NCBI GenBank assembly: GCA_008017145.1
Contig: SSGY01000115.1
Coordinates: 1-6,085 of the forward strand
DNA from: Neisseriales bacterium
GTDB taxonomy: Bacteria > Pseudomonadota > Gammaproteobacteria > Burkholderiales > UBA11063
Length of the DNA stretch: 6,085 nucleotides
Reading direction: 5' to 3'
Positions 5,754 to 6,085 of the stretch are shown here, piece after piece (within the stretch, counting starts at the first letter, position 1; each line of letters starts with the position of its first letter). A program made the position numbers and the translations under genes. The notes under the pieces were generated by a model. The model was not told the origin of the DNA, searched no databases, and worked only from the letters and a program-made list of their open reading frames with translations.

Positions 5754-6085
5754 ATGTTGAAAAAAGTGTTGAAGATCAAGCTTAAAGTTGTTACGTCGAT
5801 TATCGCGATCTTAATTTTGGCGCAAGTAATTACTGCGTATTTTTTTGGAGTAATTGCCGAAAAGCAACTTAATCTCCAATTTAAACATATGACTGACTCA
5901 TCTATGATAACTGTGGTAAAACACGACTATCACCGAGGGTGGTTTAGTTCTAGTGAAAATGTCACTTTAGCAGTAAATAGTCAGTTTCTCAAAAATATCG
6001 CTGATCTTTTGCCTGCATCAGCTAAAGAATCTGCTCCTTCTGTAAATAAAGCAGACTATGTTATCAATTACTCAACTAATATTAC
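5754..6085 (+). CDS. DUF945 / YdgA-like family protein (partial, 3' end outside window)
   Basis: The frame is open from ATG 5754 to the right edge (110 complete codons), and the rest is missing. Residues 1-11 are basic (MLKKVLKIKLK), and 12-34 form one hydrophobic helix, giving a membrane anchor or uncleaved signal and a periplasmic remainder. The stretch H-D-Y-H-R-G-W-F-S-S (residues 60-69) matches the Y-x-R-G-W-F-S-S motif near the N-terminus of the DUF945/YdgA family. Such proteins are usually about 400-500 residues long and have no well-defined biochemical role. GGGAAG lies seven bases before the ATG as ribosome site. A perfect TATAAT at 5650-5655 may be its -10, though no good -35 accompanies it. 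The gene is divergent from hinT. Family assignment rests on a short motif and overall layout. Confidence 0.82.
   Translation, partial: MLKKVLKIKLKVVTSIIAILILAQVITAYFFGVIAEKQLNLQFKHMTDSSMITVVKHDYHRGWFSSSENVTLAVNSQFLKNIADLLPASAKESAPSVNKADYVINYSTNI

Noticed and set aside
1..6085. CRISPR array, insertion sequence, tRNA or rRNA, phage genes
   Set aside because: No regularly spaced repeats, transposase or integrase frames, cloverleaf-like segments or rRNA stretches were seen on either strand.

Overview
The window is AT-rich bacterial chromosome from a Gram-negative proteobacterium. Outer-membrane, TonB-energised and Tat genes show this. The order hinT-tatA-tatB-tatC and the TatA N-terminus (SIWHWL...FGTKKL) resemble betaproteobacteria, for example Neisseriales or Burkholderiales, more than enterics, where tatABC sits beside ubiB and tatD. 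Species is not determinable from the sequence alone; an AT-rich Neisseriales-like lineage is my best guess.

Left part (1-2819, minus strand): an iron-uptake operon read right to left, exbB, then exbD, then a TonB-dependent outer-membrane receptor that runs off the left edge. The receptor has the plug and FRAP/NPNL-type signatures of the heme/hemoglobin receptor family, including a histidine between the two boxes. A perfect 21-bp palindrome that matches a Fur box lies just upstream of exbB, directly downstream of a good sigma70-type promoter. The three genes therefore look like one iron-repressed unit. No tonB is in the window.

Middle (2820-3856): a 356-bp divergent intergenic region, then a plus-strand GntR-family (FCD subfamily) regulator with an inverted repeat in its promoter that could be its own operator. 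Its 3' end overlaps the convergent tatC by 11 bp.

Right part (3846-5497, minus strand): hinT (HIT-family nucleotide hydrolase), tatA, tatB and tatC, tightly packed. tatB starts with GTG, and tatB/tatC overlap by ATGA. A possible internal promoter for tatABC lies at the end of hinT. After a 256-bp divergent gap, a plus-strand DUF945/YdgA-like gene begins at 5754 and runs off the right edge.

All the genes belong to known families. I found no convincing sign of a new system, mobile element, CRISPR array or RNA gene. The points that most deserve checking are regulatory: the Fur site, the possible GntR operator and the possible tat promoter.
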